The position numbers were made by a program, and so were the translations under genes. A stretch of DNA of 64,000 bases from positions 62,001 through 126,000 of the forward strand of contig JAWZYV010012245.1 in assembly GCA_038373885.1 (NCBI GenBank), in the 5' to 3' direction. This stretch comes from Cheiracanthium punctorium. Its lineage: Eukaryota > Arthropoda > Arachnida > Araneae > Cheiracanthiidae. The notes beneath the pieces are model-generated. The model worked only from the letters and a program-made list of their open reading frames with translations, was not told where the DNA came from and did no database searches. How positions within the stretch are numbered: the stretch's first letter is position 1; the number at the start of each line of letters is the position of its first letter. Of the stretch, positions 33,439 through 43,809 are shown one piece after another.

Positions 33439-36400
33439 TCTGAAATACTGTCGTTCCCAAAACAAAGCCGAGAATTTTAGTCCGTATACAAAATAGCATT
33501 TATATACAGAATTCAATATATACAAAAATATCATTATACTAAAAAGAAATTTGTATGCTTATTGGCTACATAAGAAAAACTTGTGGAATTAAATTAAAAT
33601 ATGAAATTAAATTGAACTTCCAAAATATGGAAAGAGATATACGACTATATACTAGAAATCGCTAATTTTTGTAAGTATTTATCGCAGATCACAATTATTC
33701 CGCAATTTTTCACTTGCTCCGGGCTAACCGAAAAAAAAAAAAAACATTCATAGTGAAATAATTAGAAAACTACTGGATAGTTATTGATTTCATTGTCATC
33801 ATAGCAAATTATTTTATCGTAGCTATGGTGATATGTTTTCTATTAATCAGATATTCGATTAAGTCAGCATTAATAAAAGTTCAATCATCATTTTTAGGTT
33901 CTATTATAACTGACTTCAGTATGTTATCTGAGAGTATGTTTTCGGAAGTATTTCCATACACTTTATTAATATTATTTTCATTCCCTATTAATTACTGAGG
34001 TAATTCTTCAATAATATTTTCGGAGAAAATTTGCTGTAACATAGCGTGGCAGGAGATTTTTAAGAAATTGTTGAATTGGAGCGTTTCTGTGGAGAGTCTT
34101 TTGGATTGCAACCTGCCCTGTTCAGTTTGTTTTCCACAGCTTTAAAACATGAAATTTACAACACTTTGCACACTTATCGACCGTCTAAAAAAGTTGCCAA
34201 GCACAGGGCTAAAGCACATTTTAGTTACTGGCATTTCACCAAACTGGGGAATAATTTCACTTCTTGCAAATTTTGTTGTGATACTATAATCATATAGTAC
34301 TGCTGAAACTTAGTGTTGTTATTTCGAAATTGACACAACAATGGAACCATCGCCCAAGTTGGCGCCAAAATACGTCGTGACAAATTACTTCTCTAATTTT
34401 TTTATGCTGCACTAGCACATTACACAAAAAATTTAACATTTGCACAACCACCTCCATACGAACTTTAACTGTGCTGAATTTTGCGCTCATCCGTTTGTAC
34501 TGCAAAAGGGACACTAAGGTTTTTCTTAGCGTATTTATATATACACACAAAATTAGCTCCCCTTTTTACGACTTTGCAGCGGGTGAATGGACATCATCGC
34601 TCAAATACTGTTCTTTTTGCTTGTCATTAACCAACTTGCCATAACTCGTTCTAACAATGAACTATTCTTCGCTATTCACGTATATATGGAAAAGGCGAGA
34701 ACAACTTGGTTACTGATCATAATTAAAAGAAACCGAAATGTTTCAAGGGGGAGACGAAATTTCGAGCGATTCCTTGGGACTCTGAGGTTTTGAAAATACC
34801 TGTATCCTGGTAACAATAGGGTTGAAAGCCATTGACTGAGGTCAAGTCTAAAAATCAGAGTATTAAATCATAAAAGTAAATTAAAATTTCAAAACAACCG
34901 ATTTTTAGATACACGATATGCAGTTCTTAACTGAGCATCAAAACTCTGTTCTATCTAGTGTAAATTCAGTTTCAATGGCGGGGCTATAGGCCCTATAGCC
35001 CCCCACCCTTTTTTTTCCCCGATAACTATTGCTTGATCGCATATTGGTCCTGAGCATGTATTCGAATAGCAAACTAAAGCAGATTGTGTTTGTTTTGTAT
35101 TCGTCTGCGAGGTTTAATGTGTGTTGCCATATTTATTTTAGTTTTGGTGAGTGTTGGTTTAATTAATTAAATTTTCTTTATAAATATGAATTTATGGGAA
35201 ATGTTGATGAATGAGAAAGATAGAAGTTTTGTCAGAGTTGTTGAAGGAAAATCTTTGTAAAGAATGAATGCTTATTTATTTTACAGACACACTATGATTT
35301 AAAAAAAAAAAAAAACCGAATGCTGTCAAGCTTTAATGGCTAAATAATACTCCCGGCAATTTAGCCAGACAGTTCTTATTTTTCTGACACGTTTTTTTAG
35401 AAACATGAAGTGTTTCCACTGAATTCAAAGTGGTAATTGGTTTAAAATTAATAAAAAAGTTTCAAAGCAGCATAAAGATTTGTATTTATTGTACGTGTGA
35501 GGAATTGACTTATGTAAAAACTTGCAAGAAAAAGCTAAAAATGTGAGTATGTTGCGCATTAATTTTATTTGTACAATTTGTGTAGAATTTCTATTTTACT
35601 GGGTGGAAAAGTCAGGGAATTTTATTTTGGCAAAAAAAGTCAGGGAAAATTGCAAATTTTGGCCCAAAACCTGGAAAATCAGTGTTTGTAGACAAACGAC
35701 GATTAACCTTACTATGAAAAGCTAAAAATCTTGAAGAACGTATGCAGTTGACGTCATAAATATAAAAAATAGTTTGGATTTTTATCACATGATGCTCTGG
35801 AAAAGTCGGGAAATTTTTTCAGAAATTTAGTGGCAGCCCTCTTTTATGTTTTCAGATTATAAAAAATACTAAATGTATTTAGTTGGAAAAAATCCTTCTA
35901 GATGCTGGACAAATAAATTAACTTGCCCCAAACAATTTTGGGTATTTTATTTGCAGCATTGTTTTGAAATATAAATTGAGAGTTTGCAGGTGTAGTGTCG
36001 CAATTTGTATTGGTATTTTGTTTGAAAATTATTCTTTTAGTTTTAAAACAGTGTTACGTTTCATTTATTGTTGGTGTGAGAATTTTACGTACATTAAATT
36101 TTTCGTATGTAATGGCAAATGTATTTTTTAATATTTTTAATTGTGTATTTTGTGTTAAAATGTTTGTTTTCAAGGCACTGAAATGCTAAATTCATAATGA
36201 ATATGCTGTAGATGTTTGGCGACAGAAAATAAATCGCCAAGAAAAAAAAATAGCTACTTGTTGACAAAAAAAATTGCCAAATTTCGCTGGCGTCCATTTA
36301 ACGGATAAGTACCCGTTAAACAAATAATTTTAAATTTTGTGGGGGGGGTGGTCTGGTTGGTTTTCTCTTAAATGTACATTCAATTGTAAAATAAGTTTGT

Positions 36401-36489
36401 CAGAATTATTAAATGCATAGATTCAAGCTAAAAACCTTACTTTTTATTAAAGACATTTTTGAAATTCCATTAGTAAGATTTATGAGCAA
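33439..36489. other. Intronic, no gene recognised
   Basis: AT-rich non-coding sequence. A short palindrome GGGGCTATAGGCCCTATAGC lies at about 34980-35001. Frames at 34076-34297, 34587-34793 and 35995-36189 show no domain. Confidence 0.4.
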
Positions 36490-36582
36490 TTATTGGTACT
36501 CCTAAATAAATTACTATCTAACTTCATAGGAAATACCTATTTCCGACGTATGAAATATATTTCGGCTGCCACACAGCCATCT

Positions 36583-37014
36583 TCAGTCGTTGCACGCTTC
36601 CTCGTCAATGGCAGTCTCGCCGCACTTCTCCTCTTCTTCGTTCCTGAACTTTCGTCTCGTGACGTCACTCCAAGTTCTATCGATATTGGCATGTGCCATA
36701 TCGTTGATGCTTCCCTCTGTTGTGGAAATTTCTAAGCTTTCTCGGATATCGGCATATATTTTATTGTTAAAATTAGCTATTTTCTTTACATTCTCAAAAT
36801 CTATTGTTAAAGTTTCTTTAGTTGCTAAGTGAGCTAGGGCTGTGTTTTGTTTATTGAATTTAATATTGTTAATATGTTTTTTTCTTTCATTTATTTTTCT
36901 TTTTGTTACACCTATATAGCAGCCTTTATGATTGGTTTCATTAATAGAAAGATTAATTTTGTGTATTCCTGCAGTATCTAACAGGTTAATTTGGTCTTTT
37001 TCAGAACGAACACT
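36583..37014 (-). pseudogene. PLE B GIY-YIG endonuclease region, minus arm (open frame without ATG start)
   Basis: From 37014 down to a TGA at 36583-36585 the minus strand is open for 143 codons. It contains VRSEKDQINLLDT, INETNHKGCYIGVTKRKINE, FNKQNTALAHLATKE, VKKIANFNNKIYADIRESLE and TEGSINDMAHANIDRTWSDV. It ends in an acidic tail, EEEEKCGETAIDEEACND. This is the endonuclease (GIY-YIG-type, CYIGVT) and tail of Penelope-like elements, which nicks DNA to prime reverse transcription. The cysteine pair that usually precedes the YIG motif is not seen. The frame lacks an early methionine because it is the 3' part of a longer polyprotein whose upstream part lies beyond the Tigger insertion, at 39811-40195. 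Confidence 0.9.
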
Positions 37015-38214
37015 TTAAAGGTACAGTGTAGCATCCATAATCCGGGAACCTATAATCCGGCAGCACCTACAATCCGGCACTAGTCTCGTTTTTTTTTTTT
37101 TTTTTTTTTCCCCTCCCCAAAGGGATCCGGAACTTTTAACGCTGATTTTAATTGATGTATGGCTATCTTAATTTTTTTTTTTCTTCTTCAATAGATAGTT
37201 TTTCACCGAATATTTTTCTTTTTGTTTCATATTTCGGTCCTAACATGTCTTTGCCGATCACCATTACTGCAGCAAATATTTGAATCAATGCATTTTCTAA
37301 TACCGAGATAAAAAAAAAAGTAAATACGGCTTGGTTCGCTTATTACATTTAAATTAATTGCAGTCAAAGGTGCATTGTAGCTGAATGAAGAATTCAAAGA
37401 TAATGCGAGTGCTTTCATAGAACATTAATATGTATGAGTTTTTAAAACGAGACAGCATGTTTACGCATCATCGTAAACACGTGGCTTCGGCTCCATCCAG
37501 ACACATTGACTTGTTTGTCTGGATCACGATAGACATCCTGTCACCGTGTGAAGTCGTCAACTGTCGCGGGAAGCAATTCGCCAGTGCTTTGAAAAGCAAG
37601 AGGGAAAGGAGGGGGAATTATGTTTCCACGTAATTAAGAAGCTGTGAAGAGAGTAAAATTGGGAATAATTCAGCTTGCAAAATAAAACTCTAGGGTACAA
37701 AATACGGAGGGATTTAATAGATTTGATTTTATATCCGAGAGTCAACTGATGAATGTGCATTTGCTAATTAACCAATTAAATACCGAAAACCAAAAAAAAA
37801 AAAAAAAAAAAAAACAATGAAGCAAGTCAAATTAACCGATGTATTTAATGTAAATACAAAAGCTAATTAGATTCTAATAATTTAATACACTCATTTTAAA
37901 TTAGTATTTAAATAAATTTCAGTTACTATTTGTGTTATATTTTATGAAGCAGGGTTGGAAAAAAACCCGGTTTATTTGAAAAAAACCAAAAAACCGGGTT
38001 TATTTGGTTTAAACCGGGTTTTTTTGGTTTAAACCAGGTTTTTTTTTAATCCTTTTATAATTACATGTTACATATTTATAAATAAAATTATTTGTAAAAT
38101 GTTCAAATAAAAATTAATATTTCTTCTGAAAATAACTAAAACAAAGTAAATAAAAAATTGTTGCTATACTTATGTGGACATTGAAATCATTCAATTTTAA
38201 TATTTTATTTAGAG

Positions 38215-38490
38215 ATACTATTTTTTTATATTTAGTATCTACTTATATAATACGCCAATGTATGCGGTACCAAAATTGACGATATTTTTATGCTGGGAGC
38301 GGCAAGAACTAGATGTAAACATTAGCTTAATAACAACAACACACGTGCAAAAATCCAGATTAACAGTTCAATGACATCAAGTGAAGCAAGCCTATTTGTT
38401 ACTGGTTACGTGTGTCACGCAGTAGATAGATTAAAAAATAACAATGTATGTGCAAAGAAGCAAAATCTTTCGGATTTTTTACTTCATGTT
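38215..38490 (+). repeat. Dispersed repeat R3 (copy 2)
   Basis: Similar to 15185-15500, with CCAATGTATGCGGTACCAAA, ACTAGATGTAAACATTAGC and TGTCACGCAGTAGATAGATT in the same order. Confidence 0.65.
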
Positions 38491-38611
38491 TATTGCACAT
38501 TAAAAAAAAACTACTTTGCAATGAAGTATATTTTAGCCATTTCGGGTTTTCATACACAAAAGCAAATTGTTTCTTTTTGATTTGATTAATGGCAACGGTA
38601 CTCTGAGTGAT

Positions 38612-38810
38612 CTGCCAAGGATAGGAGATGCCTTGGCAGGAGGACTTTCTAAGAGGTTTTAACGTGTATCCACGTTACATCTGGAGAAAACCTACCAAAA
38701 CTCCAGACCGTTAGATCGACAGCCGCATGATGGGACCCAAATCCGGGACCCTCACACTTCGGCCATCTACCATTTTCAGTGACATTACCACCGTGCCATG
38801 ATGAGGACCC
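38612..38810 (-). mobile_element. tRNA-derived SINE, family 1 (copy 1, fullest)
   Basis: Read on the minus strand from 38810 it begins GGCACGGTGGTAATGTCACT. It carries a box-B-like GGATTTGGGTCCC, then the family body GTCGATCTAACGGTCTGGAG, GGTTTTCTCCAGATGTAACG, ACACGTTAAAACC and CCAAGGCATCTCC. Five more copies share this order in the window. The promoter boxes are those of a tRNA-derived Pol III element. Confidence 0.8.
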
Positions 38811-39585
38811 CAAAATCTTTCGAATCTATTCACATGTCCCATGGTCACCATCAGCTTTGTCATGATACCCCCAAAATTTGTAGCAACCATAACCTAAATA
38901 CATTTCATGACAAATACTGTTAAAACCATGAAATATGATTTTCGTTGAAAGGACTCTGATAATTTAGACAAAACTGACTGAGGTAAATATGGTAAGATAT
39001 GGGGGGGGGGGCGAAGCTGGCCACCTTGGCAGCTAGTATAATATAATACAATAGTAATTGTTTACTGCATTTTACATGGAATATTGCTCTTAGATTCATC
39101 AGTAATAATGGTGATATTTAGTTCAAAATAATATTTTTAAGGTTTAGAAATAAGTTGTTAAAACACAAAACCTCTATTTTGGAAAAGATCAAGCATTATT
39201 CAAGTAAAAAATGCAGCCTATAATTTAAGTTTAATTAATAATTTTTAATAATTATAAAACAATAAGGTATCTAGAGTGATATAATAAACTTTTTCTTGAT
39301 ACTTATGAGGATAATTTAAAAATATATTAGAACGTATTCTATCTGTAGTATTTGTAATTTTAAATTATTCTTTTAAAAAAACCAATTGGTTTTTTTGAGA
39401 AAAAAACCATTTGGTTTAAACCATGGTTTAAACCATTTGGTTTAAACCATGGTTTAAACCGTGGTTTAAACCAGTCGGTTTAAACCATGCCAACCCTGTT
39501 ATGAAGATCTTCCAAAATCAATTATCTTTTCTGCTTTATAGTTTTTAGTTTGAATTAAACACTAAATTACATTTGTTCCAGTGTA

Positions 39586-39623
<38 letters not shown>

Positions 39624-39810
39624 CGGTTTATATAGCGGTTGTATGCATATTTTAAGACTACTTTTCATTGATAAATAATACACTGGTCAATACATAACGT
39701 GATCGACGATGGTTTTAATGGAAATTTTCAACACATCTGTAATCCGGAAAAATCGGTAATCCGGCACCGCGTCATTCCTGCTGATGCCGGATTATGGTAC
39801 TGCACTGTAG

Positions 39811-40195
39811 TTTTATTGGGTTTAATTGGTATTCGGAATTTCTTTTTGAGGGTTCCATTAGAGATTTTATTTGCTATCCCCTTGCTGAAGGGAATAGCTG
39901 TAGTGTATTTTAAATTTTCTTTTTGCTGATAGTTTATAATATTTAATCAATATTTACGTGCTTTCAGAATTTTTTCAAAGGTCTCCTATGGGTAGTTAGC
40001 TTCTTGAAACTGGTTTCTAATGTACGATATTTCTTTATGTGATAAAGTGGTGTTAGAGCATACATTGAAGGCTCTGTCTATATAGGAACGTGTAGCTGCT
40101 ATTTTATAGTTTAAGGGAGTTTTGGATTTAAAGTTAACTATGTTGGTATTACTGATTGGTTTGCGATAGACTGCTATTCCCTTCAGCAGGGGAAT
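39811..40195 (-). pseudogene. PLE B linker between reverse transcriptase and endonuclease, minus arm
   Basis: From about 40190 down the minus strand reads KGIAVYRKPISNTNIVNFKS, KTPLNYKIAATRSYIDRAFN, VCSNTTLSHKEISYIRNQF and EANYP, then a TAG, then ETFEKILKARKY and another stop. It then reads TAIPFSKGIANKISNGTLKK and KFRIPIKPNKT, up to the Tigger insertion. The VYRKP...PLNYKIA...R...IDRAFNVCS pattern is the region behind the reverse transcriptase palm of Penelope-like elements. Two in-frame stops and the loss of the palm (no YADD motif in the window) show that the copy is dead. Confidence 0.85.
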
Positions 40196-40712
40196 AGCAA
40201 ATAAAATCTCTAATGGAACCCTCAAAAAGAAATTCCGAATACCAATTAAACCCAATAAAACTATCTTTCAACGTGTTCGTTCTGAAAAAGACCAAATTAA
40301 CCCGTTAGATACCACAAGAATATACAAAATTAATCTTCCTATTAATGAAACCAATCATAAAGGCTGCTATATAGATTATAGGTGTAACAAAAAGAAAAAT
40401 AAACGAAAGAAAAAATGAACATATTAACGATATTAAATTCAATAAACAAAACACAGCCCTAGCTTGCTTAGCAAGTAAAGAAACTTTAAGAATAGATTTT
40501 GAGAATGTAAAGAAAATAGCTAATTATAACAATAAAATATATGCCTATATCCGAGAAAGCTTAAAAATTTCCACAACAGAGAGAAGCATCAACGATATGG
40601 CGCATGCCAATATCAATAGAACTTGGAGTGACGCCACGAGACGAAAGTTGAGGAACGAAGAGGAGAAGTGCGTCGAGACTGCCAGTGACGAGGAAGCGTG
40701 CAACGACTAAAG
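40166..40712 (+). pseudogene. PLE B endonuclease region, plus arm (frameshifted)
   Basis: The plus strand reads GIANKISNGTLKKKFRIPIK, then RVRSEKDQINPLDTTRIYKI and NLPINETNHKGCYI. A 7-base insertion (ATTATAG) inside the YIG motif then shifts the frame. In the new frame it continues GVTKRKINERKNEHINDIKF, NKQNTALACLASKETLRIDF and so on, to EEACND and TAA at 40710-40712. The insertion breaks the endonuclease, so this arm is non-functional, but it preserves the uninterrupted site for the Tigger insertion of the minus arm. Confidence 0.87.
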
Positions 40713-40795
40713 ATGGCTGCGTGGCTGCCAAAATATATTTCGTACGTCGGAAATAGGTATTTCCTATGAAGTTATGTAGTAATCCTGCATATTTC

Positions 40796-41317
40796 ACCTT
40801 TTACAGTTTTTAATAAATTAGTATTTTAAACAAAACAAACTTTATTAATAGTGTTTTTTTTGTTTTTGTTTTGTTTTTTTTAAATATATATATGTTTAAT
40901 ATTTGTGTAAAGTTATTGCAGCTATTTCTTAACAAAGCTAAAATAAAAATGTTCTTAAACCGTGTTTTAAATGTCCGTTTATCGCCTATCTTTCAAACTG
41001 AATATGGTTAAACTAAATTACAGTAATATTCTACATATTTCTCTCTTTAAATTTGTCAAAGTTTGTATTTTAAATTTAATACTAATCATTATTTTAATTA
41101 TATTGCTTTTACATGCTTATTTTTGTTTCTGATGTAAAAAAAAATACTGTGAACAAAATTGGTTTTTATAAAGAAATTTTCATTTTATTTGCTTTAAAAA
41201 GAAAAAGAAATCTGCACTAACTTTCAGTTTACTGATTAATATTAAAAATCTGGAAATTGTAATCCTAAAAATTTTTTATTAAATGTTTTCTCTAATTGAA
41301 GTCACTTTTTTATTCAG
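40796..41317. other. Intronic, no gene recognised
   Basis: AT-rich sequence leading to the TTTTTATTCAG acceptor of CDC14 exon 5. Confidence 0.5.
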
Positions 41318-41405
41318 AGGGTTGAAAATGGAGATCTGAACTGGATAGTTCCTAATAAGTTTTTAGCCTTTTGTGGTCCTCATTCAAAAAGTAAAAGTGA
41401 AAATG
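41318..41405 (+). CDS. Cdc14: CDC14 phosphatase, exon 5 of those visible
   Basis: An acceptor TTTTTATTCAG precedes 88 bases encoding [20 protein letters not shown] and PHSKSKSEN plus one base of the next codon, followed by a GTAAAT donor. It aligns with [20 protein letters not shown] and GPHPKSKIENG of animal CDC14. Phase 0 at the start fits exon 4. Phase 1 at the end predicts that the next exon begins by completing a glycine codon and continues YPLHAPE. That exon, and those for the HCKAGLGRTG catalytic loop, were not found up to 64000. The following intron would therefore exceed 22 kb, unless the gene is truncated or rearranged. Confidence 0.95.
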
Positions 41406-42529
41406 GTAAATATTTGCACAAAATCATCATTATAAGTGTTAAACCACTCAAACTATTATTTCACTCCTGTCTTGTCTACCCTGTCTTCCATTTTTTGTGT
41501 CACTTAAAAAATGTTAATTTTTCAAATTTCTTTCCTTATTCTTCTGTTACTTATGTGTCTGTCTGCATACATGGTTTCTCAAGTTTATAAGTAGTACTTG
41601 TATTGCTGTTTTATGAGGGGGGGGGGGGGCTCTGAATTTAATTTTGGTTATTGTTTCTTAATTTGAAATAATATTTAATTTTCTGTGTTGAATAAATTAT
41701 TTTATGCTTGGATTTCTGTAAATCCATAGATAAATTCTTAAAATGCATCCATAATATAATAAAATAACATTTTGTTATTTATTCTTTTTAGCCCTAGAGG
41801 ATTCACATAGTTTGAAAACTCATTTAAATTTTATCTTAAATTTTCTTAACCCAGCCTTACTTGCATGACAAAAACAAATGAAATTACTCGTTCAGAGTTT
41901 CTGAAACCCATGGGTGTTTTCTACTATAAAATGGATACACAAGAAGTAAAAATAAATACAATTGTAACCATACATTTATAATTACTACTTGAAAAACAAT
42001 ATATATAAAAACATGTGTATATAAACATAACTAGAGCTTCTCTCAGAATAGTAGCAGAAGTATTCGCACTGGGTATGGCACACCCGGCATAGCAATATTC
42101 AAAAACCTATTTGAAGATCTCAACTCTTGAAAGTTACGACTTTAAAGTCAGTTGCACCATGCTTCTTTTTCTTTTTTTCCCCCCAATGCAGTCTGAAGGG
42201 TAGGGCATTATATGTATATACTATATATATAGACTGACAATTTTTAAAAAGTTGCTTTGGCTTTTTTAATGCATGAAATGAATAAAGATTGCAAAGTTTT
42301 GTAAGCCAAACAATATGCATACTAATGTTATTTAACCGTATCTAGTTTTAAAGAAAAATGCTAATGACGTCTATCATGTTCAGCATTTATCTTACATATA
42401 AAAGTTTGTTTCTTTGTCCAGTTACAAATCCATATTCCCACTGACCGGTTGGAAACTTTGCACAGACATGTAAAACAGTGAAGGAGAGGTTGTAGGTTGC
42501 TTTAAAATTCTGAAAATCCATCCGTTTCT

Positions 42530-42568
<39 letters not shown>

Positions 42569-43560
42569 TGACATTTTGCAATTTTTAGTGCAGAAAGCTA
42601 CTCAAATGTTTGATTTGAGCACATTAATGAACATAGCTTGTAAAATGTATTTATTTATTTTCAATAATTCAAGGGAGATTGGCATCATTTTAATGCCACA
42701 AGTTTAAATGTGTAAAGCATTTCGATTAAACAGGCATAGGACTTAAATTTGCACCATGAGCAAAAACTTCCACTATATCTGATTAAAAGTGGATCAGTGA
42801 ACAAACAACACGGAATTAATTATTTTGCTTTTCAATAATTCAAGTTATATATTGCAATATAATGTCATGAGTAAAAATGCATTAAAAACCTCCATTGGTT
42901 AAAAGGCTTTGACATAGAAATTATGCTTGTGGCAAAATAATGTTAGCATGAGATACTTATTTTTCAGCAGTGTAATACATCGCTTTGAATATCAATTTAA
43001 ATTCATGCTTTCTGAGGAAAAAATTATGTTAAGAGCAAAATAATTTTGTAACTTTTATGATTGCAGTTTGTTTGAAAAATCTCTTTGAAATTAACAAGAT
43101 TAATTGATCCTCTTTTTCGCAAGACCAAGGCAGCAACAGTTATTCACAGAAAATCAGAATCGTGTAATTTGTGGAATTCTGTGTTGCAGATTAACGAAAA
43201 AATAAAAAAGCAAATGCACTGTGATACATGTGAAAAAAATTCCTACTGTCATGGCTTTTATGAAATGTTATTAGATTCTGGATTCTGATTTGATAAGAAT
43301 ACCCATTCTAGAGTTTATACATGGTAAAGGAAAACACATAAATGTAATATAACATAAACTTAGTGGCACTTTAAAAAGTCTCTTATAACATTTTTATATT
43401 ACTATTACTAGTATGCATTTATTTCTTTTGCTTGTGTGATATTTGGAATTTTGATAACACTTAAAAGTTCTTAGCAGAGTTTCAAAAGGCAGTGAGAGCT
43501 AATGAGTTCTTGTTAAAATGAATTGAGGGCTTTTCCAGATATAAAAGATGACAAAAGCTT
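41406..43560. other. No confirmed exon; long T run and an unassigned cysteine-containing frame
   Basis: AT-rich, with a 35-base T run near 42533-42567. The open frame at 43076-43291 (plus) reads KTKAATVIHRKSESCNLWNS and KKQMHCDTCEKNSYCHGFYE, ending LLDSGF. It contains a Cys-x2-Cys and looks less random than its neighbours, but no family was recognised and no good acceptor lies in its frame. Confidence 0.3.
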
Positions 43561-43748
43561 TTTACCATTATATTTCTTTTTATTGTCGAACGATGCTGTA
43601 CCAAAACTTTACAGATGAAAATGAACACACAGGTTTAAAGCAACAAAAAATAACATATTTACTGCTGGTCTATGTCCACGGACGATTTAGCTTCTTTATC
43701 TGATGTCGGCTGCATCACCTTCACTCTTTTAAAAGATAAGATCTATCA

Positions 43749-43806
43749 TTAATGGCGACAGGCAGAGACCATGTCAACAACATCGGCATCACAGACTTCT
43801 GCAAAC
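43749..43806 (-). CDS. Possible terminal exon of an unknown minus-strand gene
   Basis: On the minus strand a pyrimidine-rich acceptor (TTTTCTTTTCACGTAACAG) precedes a short frame FAEVCDADVVDMVSACRH and a TAA stop at 43749-43751. An AATAAA signal lies about 170 bases downstream (near 43578). Acceptor, stop and polyadenylation signal fit a last exon. No upstream exon or family could be identified, so this may be chance. Confidence 0.25.
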
Positions 43807-43809
43807 CTG

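Larger units (their letters stand above)
37950..39498. mobile_element. hAT element nested in the Tigger-like element
   Basis: An exact 8-bp duplication TTATGAAG (37942-37949, 39499-39506) brackets inverted ends CAGGGTTGG and CCAACCCTG. Both subterminal regions are arrays of TTTGGTTTAAACC-type units (37975-38050 and 39385-39487), which are self-complementary. The interior carries repeat R3 (38215-38490) and a SINE (38612-38810). No transposase frame was found, so it is non-autonomous. Confidence 0.94.
37024..39807. mobile_element. Tigger-like element nested in PLE B
   Basis: The left end CAGTGTAGCATCCATAATCC and the right end, reversed, CAGTGCAGTACCATAATCCG are related inverted termini with a CATAATCCGG core. 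TA flanks are at 37022-37023 and 39808-39809. Removing the element and one TA joins AATAAAAC-TA-CCTTTAAAGTG in the PLE, matching the uninterrupted plus arm (AATAAAACTATCTTTCAACG). The transposase is not recognisable; much of its length is the nested hAT element. Confidence 0.88.
36500..40790. mobile_element. Penelope-like retroelement B: head-to-head pair with nested insertions
   Basis: Two 5'-truncated copies of one PLE family diverge from about 40166-40195. The minus arm runs down to about 36500 and is interrupted by a Tigger-like element (37024-39807). The plus arm runs to about 40790. Both end with the same 3' sequence, GGAAATAGGTATTTCCTATG followed by AAGTTA. The layout is the same as in PLE A, although the two families differ. 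A clear target duplication could not be found. Confidence 0.85.

Noticed and set aside
36493..36832. Two overlapping 80-codon plus-strand frames
   Set aside because: Shadows of the PLE B endonuclease frame on the minus strand.
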